Source: Altererythrobacter lutimaris
GTDB taxonomy: Bacteria; Pseudomonadota; Alphaproteobacteria; Sphingomonadales; Sphingomonadaceae
Length of the DNA stretch: 64,000 nt
Direction of reading: 5' to 3'
NCBI RefSeq assembly: GCF_013371495.1
Contig: NZ_JABWTA010000001.1
Location: 62,001 to 126,000 of the forward strand
Shown: piece after piece, positions 17,850 to 27,554 of the stretch
Position numbering within the stretch: the stretch's first letter is position 1
Layout: each line of letters begins with the position of its first letter
Notes under the pieces: model-generated
Database searches by the model: none
The model's input: the letters and a program-made list of their open reading frames with translations, nothing else
What the model was told of the DNA's origin: nothing
Program-made: the position numbers and the translations under genes

Positions 17850-18837
17850 TATTGGCTTTGAACCCGAAGCGGGACGGAACGCCGCGCGGATGCATGACGA
17901 GCTCTTGCAAAAAGCCTGTGCCCCAAGCGGCGTGCATAATGATCGCGGGGATGCCGCACAACAGGCCGCATGCGCTTCCGGCCTTTGCTCCTACGATTAG
18001 GCCCAAGAGCAGGATGGACGCGATATAGAGAAGCGCTGGCACTGCCGCGATCGCACTGATCGGTGCGAGCAGCAGGCTCAGAAGCGCAAAGGGCACAAAC
18101 AGCGGGAGGATCTGGCGCAGTCGCAGACGGCCACCATGCCGCCGAACATTCCGCGCTCTGCCCTGGCCATAGCGAAGATACTGCCGCCACAAGGCGCTTG
18201 GCGAAGAACGCGGCAAATATCCGATGGTTGCTGCCGGCTCGAGCCAGATGGACACATTCGCTTGCCCCAGACGGAAGTCGAGCTCTGCATCTTCATTGCA
18301 ATGCATCGCTTCACAATATCCGCCAACATGCTTGAACGCTTCGATCTCCATCAACGCGTGATGGCCATGATCCACGAACATGCCTTGGTCTTGAACGTGC
18401 CTGTGAGCGGCTGCTCCTGTGCCGATCACGCTGTTCTGAGCGGTCGCCACTGCATTCTGAAAGCATCCTTGCGCGCGTGTGACCATGGGTACGACAACGG
18501 AGCGCGCTCGGTTCTTCTCAGCCGCATCGAGCAAAGTGCTGACATAACCTTCGGGATAAAAGCTGTGCGCATCGATCCGCACCAGCCAGTGATAGTCTTC
18601 GCCATATTGAGCAACTGCTCGATTAACCCCGGCGCTTTGAATGCGATCGGGATTGTCGAGCAAAGCGATCCGGGCGTTATCTGCGCCCATATCCGACACG
18701 ATGGTGCGGCTGCCATCGCTGCTGCCACCATCTGCTACCACGATCATGTCGGCTTTGGGATCAGCCAGCAGATCTAGCAGCAAGCGCGGCAAATGCGCTG
18801 CTTCATTGAGGCAGGGAATGACGACCAGCGTGCGCAT
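17830..18837 (-). CDS. Glycosyltransferase family 2 with C-terminal membrane helices (ExoA-like)
   Basis: A membrane-anchored GT2 enzyme of 335 residues when started at MRTLVVIPCLNEA (18837), five bases after the upstream stop; an ATG at 18864 would overlap that gene. The catalytic domain has VVADGGSSDGS and the DAH metal motif (VRIDAHSFYP) instead of DXD, which is characteristic of the ExoA-type succinoglycan glucosyltransferases. Two or three hydrophobic helices at about residues 245-300 anchor it. The tail has a WGTGFLQELV helix as in ExoA relatives. Confidence 0.84.
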   Translation of the reverse strand: MRTLVVIPCLNEAAHLPRLLLDLLADPKADMIVVADGGSSDGSRTIVSDMGADNARIALLDNPDRIQSAGVNRAVAQYGEDYHWLVRIDAHSFYPEGYVSTLLDAAEKNRARSVVVPMVTRAQGCFQNAVATAQNSVIGTGAAAHRHVQDQGMFVDHGHHALMEIEAFKHVGGYCEAMHCNEDAELDFRLGQANVSIWLEPAATIGYLPRSSPSALWRQYLRYGQGRARNVRRHGGRLRLRQILPLFVPFALLSLLLAPISAIAAVPALLYIASILLLGLIVGAKAGSACGLLCGIPAIIMHAAWGTGFLQELVMHPRGVPSRFGFKANNGSPAS

Positions 18838-18842
18838 TGTCT

Positions 18843-19958
18843 CTAAGCCAGTTCCTCGAGCCATGCCGTAAACTCACGGCACTCAGCATCGCCCATTATA
18901 ATCGCATTCGGCGAAATAGTGGAAACTTGACCTTGGAGCGCAGCGTAGCCCGCCGCATCCAGACTGGCAAAAACCGATTGTAATTCCGTGGTTTCCACGA
19001 TTTGCAGACCCGCATCTCTCTTTGCCAGCCAACGGCCGACTTCATGCCTTTTGAGCACGATAGGAACAGTTGCGTGCGCTGTTGCCTCATACAAGCGGTT
19101 GGGCAAGAGCCATTCGCTGTTCTGTCCCTCTTCGAACCAGTCAATCGCCCAGGCGAAATGGCACGCCGCATAGAGTTCGGGCAATTGTGCAGGCGTGTAG
19201 GGCCCAGAATAGTGGAAATGCGGGGCCGCTGCGACCTGCGTTTCGAAGTCGGGAAGTTCAGCTGGTGACGGCTTGCCAGCGATGTGGATTTGCACTGCAC
19301 CGTTCAGCTTGGCCGCCACCTCGGTAAGTTCCGCCAATGTCCGCTTGCAGCGCAGCATTCCAAACCAGCCAATGACCCACGGCGGTCCAGCCGGTTTGGC
19401 TTGCGGTGCCAAAAGCGCGGCGGTCTCTCCCGGATCAAGCAGGATCTTGTTCTCAATCAGCTTGATCTCGGCATCGCCTATCGGTCGATGGTCGAAATAT
19501 TCGCGAATGAAGCCCGGCGAGGACGTAATGATCGCTTTAGTGTTCGCTAGCAATTTAGCTTCAATGCCTCGAATGATCTTTCCCGCGAAGCCGTCATTCA
19601 GCAGGCTGCGGTGAATATCCAAACATTCATAGATAACCGGTCGCCCATCCGCGATACGTTGAGCGATGGCGAGCGATTCCAGATTGCGCGCTATCAGGAT
19701 GTCCGAGCCGTGCATCGCTTCGCTTATCTTCGCTGGCAAAGTAACGTTGCGCATCACTGCCATGGCCCGCTGCGCCAGCGCTCCATCGGCCGTTTCGCCT
19801 AGTTCAACTGGACTGATCCCTTGCACTTGTGATGGGGCATTAGCTCTGCGGAAGCCTGCAAGCTGCACTACCGCACCGCCGCGAAGCATCATCGCGCAGC
19901 GTTTGGCAACGGCCGCGTCGTTGAGATCGTGAACAATGTAGCCGATACGCAAGGTCAA
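18843..19958 (-). CDS. Glycosyltransferase, GT4-like
   Basis: A 371-residue soluble GT-B protein. It starts with LRIGYIVHDLNDAAVAKR and has VIYECLDIHRSLL in the acceptor domain, a WVIGWFGMLRCKRTL donor-domain opening typical of the Glyco_transf_4/1 family, and a C-terminal segment with NRLYEATAHATVP, the counterpart of the usual K-x-x-E-A nucleotide-sugar site. It heads the minus-strand operon running down to 16554. The sugar is unknown. Confidence 0.82.
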   Translation of the reverse strand: MTLRIGYIVHDLNDAAVAKRCAMMLRGGAVVQLAGFRRANAPSQVQGISPVELGETADGALAQRAMAVMRNVTLPAKISEAMHGSDILIARNLESLAIAQRIADGRPVIYECLDIHRSLLNDGFAGKIIRGIEAKLLANTKAIITSSPGFIREYFDHRPIGDAEIKLIENKILLDPGETAALLAPQAKPAGPPWVIGWFGMLRCKRTLAELTEVAAKLNGAVQIHIAGKPSPAELPDFETQVAAAPHFHYSGPYTPAQLPELYAACHFAWAIDWFEEGQNSEWLLPNRLYEATAHATVPIVLKRHEVGRWLAKRDAGLQIVETTELQSVFASLDAAGYAALQGQVSTISPNAIIMGDAECREFTAWLEELA

Positions 19959-20135
19959 GAATTCGCTCGTTATTTCAAAAACGTGTAAAGGCTCTCATGC
20001 GGTCAGCAGCGCTTACGCATAGAAGCCTGCGCTGCTTTGCATATACAGGGCTGGCCTTCAACACACAGCGCGTTTACCAATCTCGGTTAATAGCCCTGCG
20101 TTGAAGCTCAGGGCGGATGAAGTTGGGGGCCTTTT

Positions 20136-21116
20136 TTGTCAGGCAATATCGCAGTCATTATTCCGGCATACCGGGCTGCGTGGTGCATCGCGGAAGCGGT
20201 TGCGTCTGCTTTGGCGCAGCCAGAAGTGGCCGAGGTCCTGGTCGTGGACGACGCTTCGGGAGATGACACTCTCGAAGTCGCATCAACCGCCGATGACGGC
20301 ACAGGCCGGCTCAATCTTCTGCGGCAGGAGGTCAATCAAGGTCCATCTGCAGCGCGAAACCGCGCGATTGCGGAAAGCCATTCGCCATATATCGCGGTGC
20401 TCGATTCCGATGATCGATTTCTGCCCGGCCGGTCCGCAGCTCTGCTGTCGATCAAGGAAGAATGGGACTTTGTTGCCGACAATATCCTGTTTGCAGGCGA
20501 TGCCGAGACGATTGCGGCCGTTCCCGCGCTGGACACTGACCAGCCGCCGCGAACGCGCCAGATTGAACTGGTTGAATTTGCGCGGCGAAACATCAGCAAA
20601 CGCGGCGCCAATCGCAGTGAGCTGGGCTTTCTCAAGCCTCTGATAAAAAGGGATTTCCTGGAGCAGCATGGCCTTATCTATGACGAGCAATTGCGGCTCG
20701 GCGAAGATTTTGTCCTCTATGCTCAGGCCTTGGCAAAGGGCGCTAAGTTCCTGCTCGCTGAGACCTGCGGCTATGGCGCTATCGAGCGCGCTGGATCGCT
20801 AAGCGGCAATCATTCCGCGAATGATCTGGCTGCTCTGGCTGCTGCATCGCGTGAGATCATGCGCACATTGCCTCAGGGCGCGGAGAAGAACATGATGCAG
20901 CGCCATGCTGCATCGCTTGACGGGAAAGTGGCCCACAGGCGGTTTCTTGATCGCAAGCGCAGCGAAGGACTTTGGCCTGCCACCGCGCATCTGATGCGTT
21001 CGCCCAACCGCTTTCTCCATGTCAGTTGGAGTATTGCGCAAGACAAGCTTTCGCCCGCCGCTCCTTCACCTTTGCCGCGGCAGCTTTTTTCAAGTGAAGA
21101 GTTTGAAAGACCATGA
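20136..21116 (+). CDS. Glycosyltransferase family 2
   Basis: A 326-residue GT2 enzyme. The frame starts at a TTG (20136) with SGNIAVIIPAYRAAW; no ATG is available before the catalytic core. Motifs are VVDDASGDDT, QGPSAARNRAI and AVLDSDDRFLPG for nucleotide and metal binding, then RLGEDFVLYAQAL on the acceptor side. Divergent from the GT at 18843 across 177 bases. The tyrosine-kinase operon follows after a 260-base gap in which no gene is seen. Probably a repeat-unit glycosyltransferase. Confidence 0.84.
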   Translation: MSGNIAVIIPAYRAAWCIAEAVASALAQPEVAEVLVVDDASGDDTLEVASTADDGTGRLNLLRQEVNQGPSAARNRAIAESHSPYIAVLDSDDRFLPGRSAALLSIKEEWDFVADNILFAGDAETIAAVPALDTDQPPRTRQIELVEFARRNISKRGANRSELGFLKPLIKRDFLEQHGLIYDEQLRLGEDFVLYAQALAKGAKFLLAETCGYGAIERAGSLSGNHSANDLAALAAASREIMRTLPQGAEKNMMQRHAASLDGKVAHRRFLDRKRSEGLWPATAHLMRSPNRFLHVSWSIAQDKLSPAAPSPLPRQLFSSEEFERP

Positions 21117-21376
21117 TAGTGTAATCCACACTGGTCGCGGGGCGGTAACCAGCTACAGGCGGGCTGTCCAACAATGAAACGTACATGCGAAGCCTCAAGG
21201 CGGTGTGATGTGCTGCAGACTTACTTGCGCTATGGCGGAAGCTCTTAATGCGGAGCGACTTGACTGCCTGAGGTTTTAATCAAAGATTTTCAGACACTTG
21301 CCATTGGAAGACCTGATAATCTGGAAGAATCGAATTGACCTCGTGTTAGCCAGTGCTTGGGCCAAGGACTAAAAAA

Positions 21377-23524
21377 ATGAACGCACAGAATATGCAAGAT
21401 GCTGCGATTGAAGCGCCAATTGAGCAAAGCAGAGGACTGCCATTGCTTCCTGATCCCATGCAGGTCTGGCAGATTTTCCGCCGCAATCTGAAGCTGTTTC
21501 TCGCTGTCGCCGGCGCTGTGCTTGCATTGGTAAGCCTCGCGTACTTCCTTCAGGAAAAGCGTTACACGGCCAATTCTGCCTTGCTCATTGCGCCTTCAGA
21601 CTCCGTCATCCGCACGCCTGATCTTAATCAGCCCAATACCGCGTCCACCGATGACAAAGCGATCGACACGCAGATGCGTCTGATGCAGTCGCCTGAGATT
21701 GCTCAGCGAGCGGCGCGTGCCTATGCGGTCGACACGCTGTCACCCGACGGTGACGCATGGTCGGAAGACGAGATCGAAAGTCTCGCTGCGCGTATTTCGC
21801 GGACCTACACTGTCATCCGAGAAGGCGATACGCGCGTTCTCAACGTCCAAACGAACTCAACCGATCCGTCCTTCGCGGCGACGGTTGCAAACCTTGTGGC
21901 GCAAAGCTTCATCCAGTGGCAGCTCGAGGGCAAGCAAGCTGAAGCGAGCGGGGCCAATGCATTCTTGCGCGAGCGTCTTGCCGAGCTGGAGTCCGATGCC
22001 ATTCGGACACAGGCTGCGGTCGATAATTTCAAGGTCGAGCGTGGTCTTTTGAGCGCGCAAGGTGCTACAATTGCCGAGCAGGAAGTTTCCACCATCAACC
22101 AGCAACTCGCGATGGCGAGAGCGGATCTTGCTGAGAAGCAAGGCCGATTGAGCGCGGCACGAGCGCAGCTGGCACGTGGCGGTGGCGGTGCAGATGTCGG
22201 AGCGGCGCTCGGCTCCGGGACAATCGGCACATTGCGCGCTCAGGAAGCCGACTCCAGTGCACGCCTGGCTGTGCTGACTGAGAAATATGGCGAGCTTCAT
22301 CCGGAACGCCGCCAGGTCGAACGGCAGCTTGCCGATATCCGGTCGCAAATTCAGCAGGAAATCAACCGCGTTCTCTCCAGTCTGGAAGCAGAAGTGGTGA
22401 CAGCACGTTCTCGCGTCGGTTCGCTCTCGGGAAGCCGAGGCGCTGCTACCGGTGCGCTCGCCGCCAATGGGCGCGCGCAGGCTGGACTGAACGAGCTTCA
22501 GCAGAAAGCCGATGCGGCGCGCACCATTTACGAGAACTTCCTCGCGCGTTCGAAAGAGACCGCAGCGCTGGAATTCGCGCAATTACCGGACATCAAGCTG
22601 GCCGAGCGCGCGACTGTGCCGCGTTCGCCCTCTTCACCGAATACGCTTCTGTTTATCCTGATGGGTCTGGTTGGCTCACTTGCTGCAAGTGTCGGTGCAA
22701 TCGGCGTTGCTGAATATGTGCGTACAGGCATTGCAACCAAGCGTGACGTGCAGGCCAAGCTTGGCGTGCGTTATGCTGGCGCCGTGCCTACGCTTGAATC
22801 CACGATCGATGGCCCTGCAGTGGAATCGCCGCAGGATTACGTGGTCAATCACCCGCAGTCGCTATTCACGGAAGCCTTCCGGTCGATCCGCGCGTTTTTG
22901 TTGCTCAGTGCAAAATCTGAGCCGCGCGCGATTGCTGTTGTTTCTGCATTGCCGCAGGAAGGCAAGTCGACCACGGCGGTCTGCCTGGGACGAGTATCTG
23001 CAATGGAAGGACTGCCGACGATCCTGGTGGACACCGACTTGCGGCGTTGCGGCACTAGCCAGTTGATCGGCATTCCCGAAGACAAGCCTGACCTCTACGA
23101 TTACTTCGCGGAAGAAGCGACGCTCGATGAGGTGATCGTCATTGACAAGGAATCGGGTATGCACGTCCTTGGGGTGAAAGCGCCTCAGTCGAGCCCGGTG
23201 AATCCTCTCATCGAACGCAATATCGAGCGAATGCTGACTGATCTCAAAGCGCGTTATGAAGTGATCATCATCGACACCGCTCCGATCCTCGGCGTTGCTG
23301 AATCGCGTTTGCTGGCGCGTATGTCGGACCGCGTTCTGGCGCTGTGTGAGTGGCGCAAAACCAGCGCCAATGCGATCCAGGCAGTTATCGAGATTTTACG
23401 CAATACTAACGCGACCGTGTCAGGGGTCGCGCTAACACAAGTTGATATTCGCAAATATGCCAGTACCGGTGACGGAGACGTCTACGGTTACACTAAGAAA
23501 TTTAGGGGGTATTATGTTGACTAA
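21377..23524 (+). CDS. Wzc-like polysaccharide co-polymerase and bacterial tyrosine autokinase
   Basis: A 715-residue fused chain-length regulator and BY-kinase. It has an N-terminal membrane helix (about 38-58), a long periplasmic coiled-coil domain, a second helix (about 418-440) and a cytoplasmic kinase domain with Walker A PQEGKSTT (K530), Walker A' LVDTDLRR (D552, D554) and Walker B IIIDTAP (D633). The C-terminal 22 residues contain five tyrosines, the autophosphorylation cluster. With the Wza-like lipoprotein it would control polymer length and export. The ATG at 21377 is preferred over a GTG 24 bases upstream. A candidate -35 box (TTGACT, 21260-21265) lies in the preceding gap, with only a weak -10. 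Confidence 0.93.
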   Translation: MNAQNMQDAAIEAPIEQSRGLPLLPDPMQVWQIFRRNLKLFLAVAGAVLALVSLAYFLQEKRYTANSALLIAPSDSVIRTPDLNQPNTASTDDKAIDTQMRLMQSPEIAQRAARAYAVDTLSPDGDAWSEDEIESLAARISRTYTVIREGDTRVLNVQTNSTDPSFAATVANLVAQSFIQWQLEGKQAEASGANAFLRERLAELESDAIRTQAAVDNFKVERGLLSAQGATIAEQEVSTINQQLAMARADLAEKQGRLSAARAQLARGGGGADVGAALGSGTIGTLRAQEADSSARLAVLTEKYGELHPERRQVERQLADIRSQIQQEINRVLSSLEAEVVTARSRVGSLSGSRGAATGALAANGRAQAGLNELQQKADAARTIYENFLARSKETAALEFAQLPDIKLAERATVPRSPSSPNTLLFILMGLVGSLAASVGAIGVAEYVRTGIATKRDVQAKLGVRYAGAVPTLESTIDGPAVESPQDYVVNHPQSLFTEAFRSIRAFLLLSAKSEPRAIAVVSALPQEGKSTTAVCLGRVSAMEGLPTILVDTDLRRCGTSQLIGIPEDKPDLYDYFAEEATLDEVIVIDKESGMHVLGVKAPQSSPVNPLIERNIERMLTDLKARYEVIIIDTAPILGVAESRLLARMSDRVLALCEWRKTSANAIQAVIEILRNTNATVSGVALTQVDIRKYASTGDGDVYGYTKKFRGYYVD

Positions 23525-24809
23525 GGGAACGCGGCTGAGCCGCAAGTGTGCCCTGTCTCTCGGAGCGAGCGCTGGTGCAGCGCTCGCTTCTGTTTCTGCT
23601 GTGCCTGCAATGGCGCAGGACGATGTGCAAAACCAGTCGGTGCTGGAACGCGATCGTCCCGAATATGAAGGCGATGGCTTGCGCGTCGGCAGCCTGATTG
23701 TTCGTCCTGAGCTCAACACCACGGTTTCGTTTAACGACAACATCCTTGCTGACGACACGGATACGATTTCTGACACAATATTCCGTGTGCGTCCCGAAGT
23801 CCTCGTACGGCTCGATCAGCCAGTGATTGATCTGCGTTTGCGAGCCGGTGCGGATTTTGAGCGTTTTGCAGACAATACGTCTGAAAATACTGATGCCTAT
23901 TTCACGACCCTGCGCGGAATTCTCGGTCGTGGTCGTCCAACGCAGGCGCAATTCCGTGTCACATATCGCGCCGACAATGAAAGCCGTCGAGCGCTTGACG
24001 CGGCAAACAGCCTTGCGACCCGTTTGGGACGCGACAGCATTGAGGCTTTTGCAGAGGTTCGTCAGGATCTCGGCGATCTCGACCTTCTTGTAAGCGGCCG
24101 TGTCCGCGATCTGAGCTATGGCAGCGCCCGCAATGATGTTGGTGATCTCGTGGACTTCTCGTTCCGTGATCAGACCATTTATCAAGGCACGATTGGCAGC
24201 GAGTATGCTATTTCGCCGAATGATTTGCTGATCGCTCGTGCGACCTATGACAAGCGTGACCTTGACGTCCGTCCCGGCGATCCGCTGTTCCCGATTAACG
24301 GGTTCGATCAGAGTTCAGAGGGTTATCGCCTGGAGGTGGGCTATGGCCGTCAGGTGAGCGAGCTTCTCTATCTGCGCGTCTTCGTCGGGTATCTTGAGCA
24401 GAATTTCGATGACAACCGTGTCGAAGACATTTCCGGTTTGTCGCTGAACTCCGATGTCTTCTGGAACGTCACTCCGCTCACGTCCGTGCGCGTGGCGGCA
24501 TCGCGCTCCATCGATGAAGTGGTTGCGCCTGATCTCGCTGGTAATTTGCGCTCGCAGATTTCCGGTCAGGTTGATCACGAGTTGAAGCGCAACTTCATCA
24601 TTTCAGGCGGCGTGCGCTATGCCGATATCAGCCCGCGCGGCATCGGTGTCTCCAGCGACGAGTTCGAAGCAAACATTACCGGACGCTTGCTGGTCAATCG
24701 CCAGATCACCGTGACCGGCGGCTTCAGCCATTTCCAGCGCAACTCTTCAAACGCGAACCAGCGCTTTGACGAGAACGTCTTCACTGTCGGGCTACGTTTC
24801 CGCATCTGA
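23514..24809 (+). CDS. Outer-membrane beta-barrel protein (BBP2-type) of the polysaccharide locus
   Basis: An exported protein of 431 residues starting at the ATG at 23514, which overlaps the kinase stop by 11 bases and follows a TTAGGGGG stretch. The signal peptide ends at AMA-QD near residue 34. The rest is alternating beta-strand sequence with many aromatic and Asp/Asn-rich turns, ending in FTVGLRFRI, a C-terminal beta-signal. This matches the putative beta-barrel porin family found next to exopolysaccharide export genes. Possible role: outer-membrane passage or anchoring of the polymer. It is followed by a strong terminator. Confidence 0.83.
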   Translation: MLTKGTRLSRKCALSLGASAGAALASVSAVPAMAQDDVQNQSVLERDRPEYEGDGLRVGSLIVRPELNTTVSFNDNILADDTDTISDTIFRVRPEVLVRLDQPVIDLRLRAGADFERFADNTSENTDAYFTTLRGILGRGRPTQAQFRVTYRADNESRRALDAANSLATRLGRDSIEAFAEVRQDLGDLDLLVSGRVRDLSYGSARNDVGDLVDFSFRDQTIYQGTIGSEYAISPNDLLIARATYDKRDLDVRPGDPLFPINGFDQSSEGYRLEVGYGRQVSELLYLRVFVGYLEQNFDDNRVEDISGLSLNSDVFWNVTPLTSVRVAASRSIDEVVAPDLAGNLRSQISGQVDHELKRNFIISGGVRYADISPRGIGVSSDEFEANITGRLLVNRQITVTGGFSHFQRNSSNANQRFDENVFTVGLRFRI

Positions 24810-24870
24810 CGTAAGACAAATGCGCGCTTGATGCCGGAGTAGTACCGACAAGCAATGCGAAAGACATCGA

Positions 24871-24907
24871 AAAGGGCGCAGCACTCGATTGGGGTTCTGC
24901 GCCCTTT
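24871..24907 (+). terminator. Hairpin terminator after the kinase/barrel operon
   Basis: An 11-bp perfect stem: AAAGGGCGCAG at 24871-24881 and CTGCGCCCTTT at 24897-24907, with a 15-base loop, 62 bases after the barrel stop. The downstream bases are TTTCTCTT-rich rather than a clean T run, so termination may be partial or factor-assisted. It marks the end of the 21377-24809 transcription unit. Confidence 0.72.
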
Positions 24908-24991
24908 CTCTTGGACACACCTTTTATGGCGCGGGTCTTTTCCTCAGGCGTGGAAAGAATTTGATAAGACTTTCAGGGTTAGTCTGGTTGC

Positions 24992-25201
24992 ATGGCCAAT
25001 GCGACTAACCCTGATCGAGAACATCTGCGGACTGCTCATGTTGAAGCGAGCTTCTTCGTTCCTGCTTCGTCGAAATCGAGCTCCATCGGCTGGGATATCG
25101 CGCAATCACCGGATGATAGATACTCGGTGGCTGCGCGTGCATCCATCATTTTGGGTAGCTGCGTCGCGTTCTGGCTCTCATTGGGCCTGTTAATATCTTG
25201 A
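24992..25201 (+). CDS. Small protein with C-terminal membrane helix (possible)
   Basis: A 69-codon frame with a polar N-terminal 45 residues and a single hydrophobic C-terminal helix (ASIILGSCVAFWLSLGLLIS), the look of a tail-anchored small protein. It is the only plausible gene in the 529 bases between the barrel gene and the sugar transferase. No clear ribosome site precedes the ATG. A protein of the same build is encoded at 26146-26397 on the other strand, flanking the sugar transferase from the other side, which slightly raises the odds that both are real. No function can be named. Confidence 0.5.
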   Translation: MANATNPDREHLRTAHVEASFFVPASSKSSSIGWDIAQSPDDRYSVAARASIILGSCVAFWLSLGLLIS

Positions 25202-25338
25202 CGCCTATTGCGTCGTTTTAATACAACTCTGTTTTTCAGGGACTTATGGGCGGTAGTTGAGTTGCAAGAATCGAGTTAACGGTTTACTAACATTGCAACG
25301 CAGCAAAATGGGGCTGCGATGCAAAAGACGAGGCAACC

Positions 25339-26013
25339 GTGTCCACCACTGCAATTCTTCATCCGACGCCAATTGCGTCTCTGAATGTGGAGAATGGCGC
25401 GCAGGATCCCGATTCTGCTCAGTGGCTTGATCGTGGTCTCGCACTATTCCTCATCATCTTTCTGGCGCCGCTGCTGATCGCGACTGCGATTGCGATTGTG
25501 GCAACAAGCCGCGGCAAAGTCTTCTTCCGTCAGGCCCGGATCGGTCGGGGCGGTCAGGAATTCCAGTGCTACAAGTTTCGTACCATGGAAGTGGATGCAG
25601 AACGCCGCTTGGAAGTCCTGCTCCAGAATGATGCTGAAGCTCGCCGTGAGTGGGCGGAAGACCAGAAGCTGCGCAACGACCCGCGGATCACCAGCATCGG
25701 CACGTTCTTGCGCAAGAGCTCGATCGACGAGCTGCCGCAACTGTTCAATGTGCTCAAGGGCGATATGCGCCTGGTTGGACCGCGTCCTATCGTCCAAAGC
25801 GAGCGTCAGAAATACGGCCGCTATTTCCGCGAATACTGCTCAGTCCGTCCTGGCATTACTGGCCTTTGGCAAGTGAGCGGACGCAATGACGTCTCCTATC
25901 GTCGCCGCGTCGCTTACGATGTGCTGTATAGCAAGCATCGCTCTTTCCTGGTGGATCTGGGTATACTGTTCGCGACAATCCCGTGCGTGCTGTTCCGTCG
26001 CGGCTCTTACTGA
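25339..26013 (+). CDS. Initiating sugar transferase (undecaprenyl-phosphate glycosyl-1-phosphate transferase)
   Basis: A 224-residue monotopic phosphoglycosyl transferase that starts repeat-unit synthesis by moving a sugar-1-phosphate from a nucleotide sugar to undecaprenyl phosphate. It has one N-terminal membrane helix (about 32-54), then the family motifs KFRTM, SSIDELPQLFNVLKGDM, LVGPRP and RPGITGLWQVSGR. It lacks the extra N-terminal four-helix domain of WbaP-type enzymes, so it is an ExoY/PglC-style short form. The GTG start at 25339 is the first in-frame start. No partner gene is directly adjacent; it stands alone between two hairpins. Confidence 0.92.
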   Translation: MSTTAILHPTPIASLNVENGAQDPDSAQWLDRGLALFLIIFLAPLLIATAIAIVATSRGKVFFRQARIGRGGQEFQCYKFRTMEVDAERRLEVLLQNDAEARREWAEDQKLRNDPRITSIGTFLRKSSIDELPQLFNVLKGDMRLVGPRPIVQSERQKYGRYFREYCSVRPGITGLWQVSGRNDVSYRRRVAYDVLYSKHRSFLVDLGILFATIPCVLFRRGSY

Positions 26014-26098
26014 GCGGGCGTCACTGCAATCAGTTCAGCAAATAGCAGCAGCCCAAGGCTCGTCACATGCGCGCGATAATCGGCGCACGTACGGAAGC

Positions 26099-26114
26099 CA
26101 CGGACTTATCCGTG
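26099..26114. terminator. Bidirectional hairpin between convergent genes
   Basis: A 6-bp perfect stem CACGGA/TCCGTG with a 4-base loop lies between the sugar transferase stop (26013) and the converging small gene stop (26146). A second palindrome, AGCTAG-TG-CTAGCT (26138-26151), spans the stop codon of the small gene. Neither has a T tract, so termination is plausible but unproven. Confidence 0.4.
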
Positions 26115-26145
26115 CGAATTTACCACTTTGTTCCGGTAGCTAGTG

Positions 26146-26397
26146 CTAGCTGAACCAGATCACTGCTTGGTAGACAATTGCAGCCCACATGAGACCACTC
26201 AGTGCCATTGCTTTTGCTAAAGCTGTGACCGGTAGTTGAACACCAATCATTACGACTTCCTCTGCGCCCGCGTTATTTTCTTGCGTTTTTTGCCCCGAAG
26301 GGAGGTCCCCTCTAGCGAATATTTCAGTTTGGTTAAAGCCCGCATCTGTGGGGGGCACAAATTTTGTCGTTTCAGGCGACCCGTTCGTCGTTTTCAT
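26146..26397 (-). CDS. Small protein with C-terminal membrane helix
   Basis: An 83-residue protein read from the ATG at 26397, which overlaps the 3' end of the GT4 gene by 26 bases, so it would be translated as the last gene of that operon. The N-terminal 50 residues are polar and rich in Thr, Pro and Gln. The last 28 form one membrane helix (LAKAMALSGLMWAAIVYQAVIW). Longer in-frame starts exist but would overlap the GT4 gene heavily. No family is recognised. The build resembles the protein at 24992-25201. Confidence 0.55.
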   Translation of the reverse strand: MKTTNGSPETTKFVPPTDAGFNQTEIFARGDLPSGQKTQENNAGAEEVVMIGVQLPVTALAKAMALSGLMWAAIVYQAVIWFS

Positions 26398-27552
26398 TAT
26401 TGGCTTGCTCCAGCAGCTCGTAGGCCTGAGACAAGCGTTGGCGAAAACGATCAATTCCGTATTCCTGCTTAGCGCGGGAAGCAGCAGCCCGTCCGATACT
26501 CTCTCTTTCGGCCCCTGCATTCAATGCATTCAGCAAGGCTTTGGCGTATCCATCCGGTGTTACATCACCAAGATAAGCCGTTGAATTATCGAGAACCTGT
26601 GTGTGACTGAGAATATCGGTTGCGACGATAGGGACGCCGCTCGCCATGTAGGCGTAAACCTTCATTGGCGTGTTGATGCCTTTGATCCGCGGTGAACACA
26701 AAATATCGGCCTGAGCGAGATAATGCATCAAATCGGACAAAGGTCTGGGCCCCAGAAACCGAACATCATTGGCCAGTCCAAGCGACTTCGCTTGCGATGA
26801 ATAGGCGTTAATACTTTCCTCATTCCCGCCAATAATCGCCATATCGGGTCTCTGATCCGAAGACAGTTGCGCCAGCGAATCGAGCAAGAGGTCGATGCCC
26901 TGATAGTGATCAAGGTTTCCGACATAGAGCGCCAGCGGTCTGGTCTCGCTTTCACGGATCGACGGAACATGCGCGCCCGCAAGATCGCTTGCAGCCATGT
27001 CCGGTGCGATGTCGGGCAGAACCTGCACAGCCTTTGCGCCCCATCCGCGCGCGCGATCGGCAATCGCTTCACATACAGGCAAGACGAGATCAGCACTGCG
27101 AACCGCGCGCCTCTCGAATGCTTCCATGGCAGTGCCCAAGAAGCGGAGCTTCGAGAACTTCTCGATCAGCTGATCGCTAAGCACTGAGTCCATATCGTAG
27201 ACCAGGCGAGGGCCTTTGCCCCGGCAGAGCGGCAATGCGAGGAAGACGGATTCTTCGACCGCATGGATCACATCATATCGCTTCTCGCGAACCATCTTGA
27301 CCATGGCTGCACCAATCGCGCCGTCGACCATCAGCTTGGCAGGCGAGAACCCGATCGGAAGTGACTTGATGAAAGATGCCTTGCTCGCCCGGTGTATCGT
27401 CACACCGGGCATTTCGACATCCTCGCCCAGATGCGTGGTCAGCAGATCGACTTCATGCCCCATCGCACCGAGGCTCTCAGCCAGATAGCGCACAGCGATC
27501 GGCGTGCCGCGTTCGATAAAAAATGGCTGCGGGGCAACGAGGAGGATACGCA
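26372..27552 (-). CDS. Glycosyltransferase family 4
   Basis: A GT-B glycosyltransferase of 393 residues started at MRILLVAPQPFFIERGTP (27552), two bases after the upstream stop; a start at 27574 would overlap that gene. The N-terminal domain has the FIERGTPIAVRYLAESL pattern of the GT4 acceptor domain. The C-terminal part has LALYVGNLDHYQGIDLLLDSL and then SPRIKGINTPMKVYAYMASGVPIVATDI, the donor-binding segment in which K-x-YAYMASG replaces the more common E-A-x-A-x-G. This variant occurs in exopolysaccharide loci with similar gene content. Confidence 0.87.
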
Positions 27553-27554
27553 TC

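Noticed and set aside
24855..25193. A 112-codon + strand frame in the gap after the beta-barrel gene
   Set aside because: It starts before the terminator, is Arg/Ser/Trp-rich and has no structure; the overlapping 69-codon frame with a membrane helix is more plausible.
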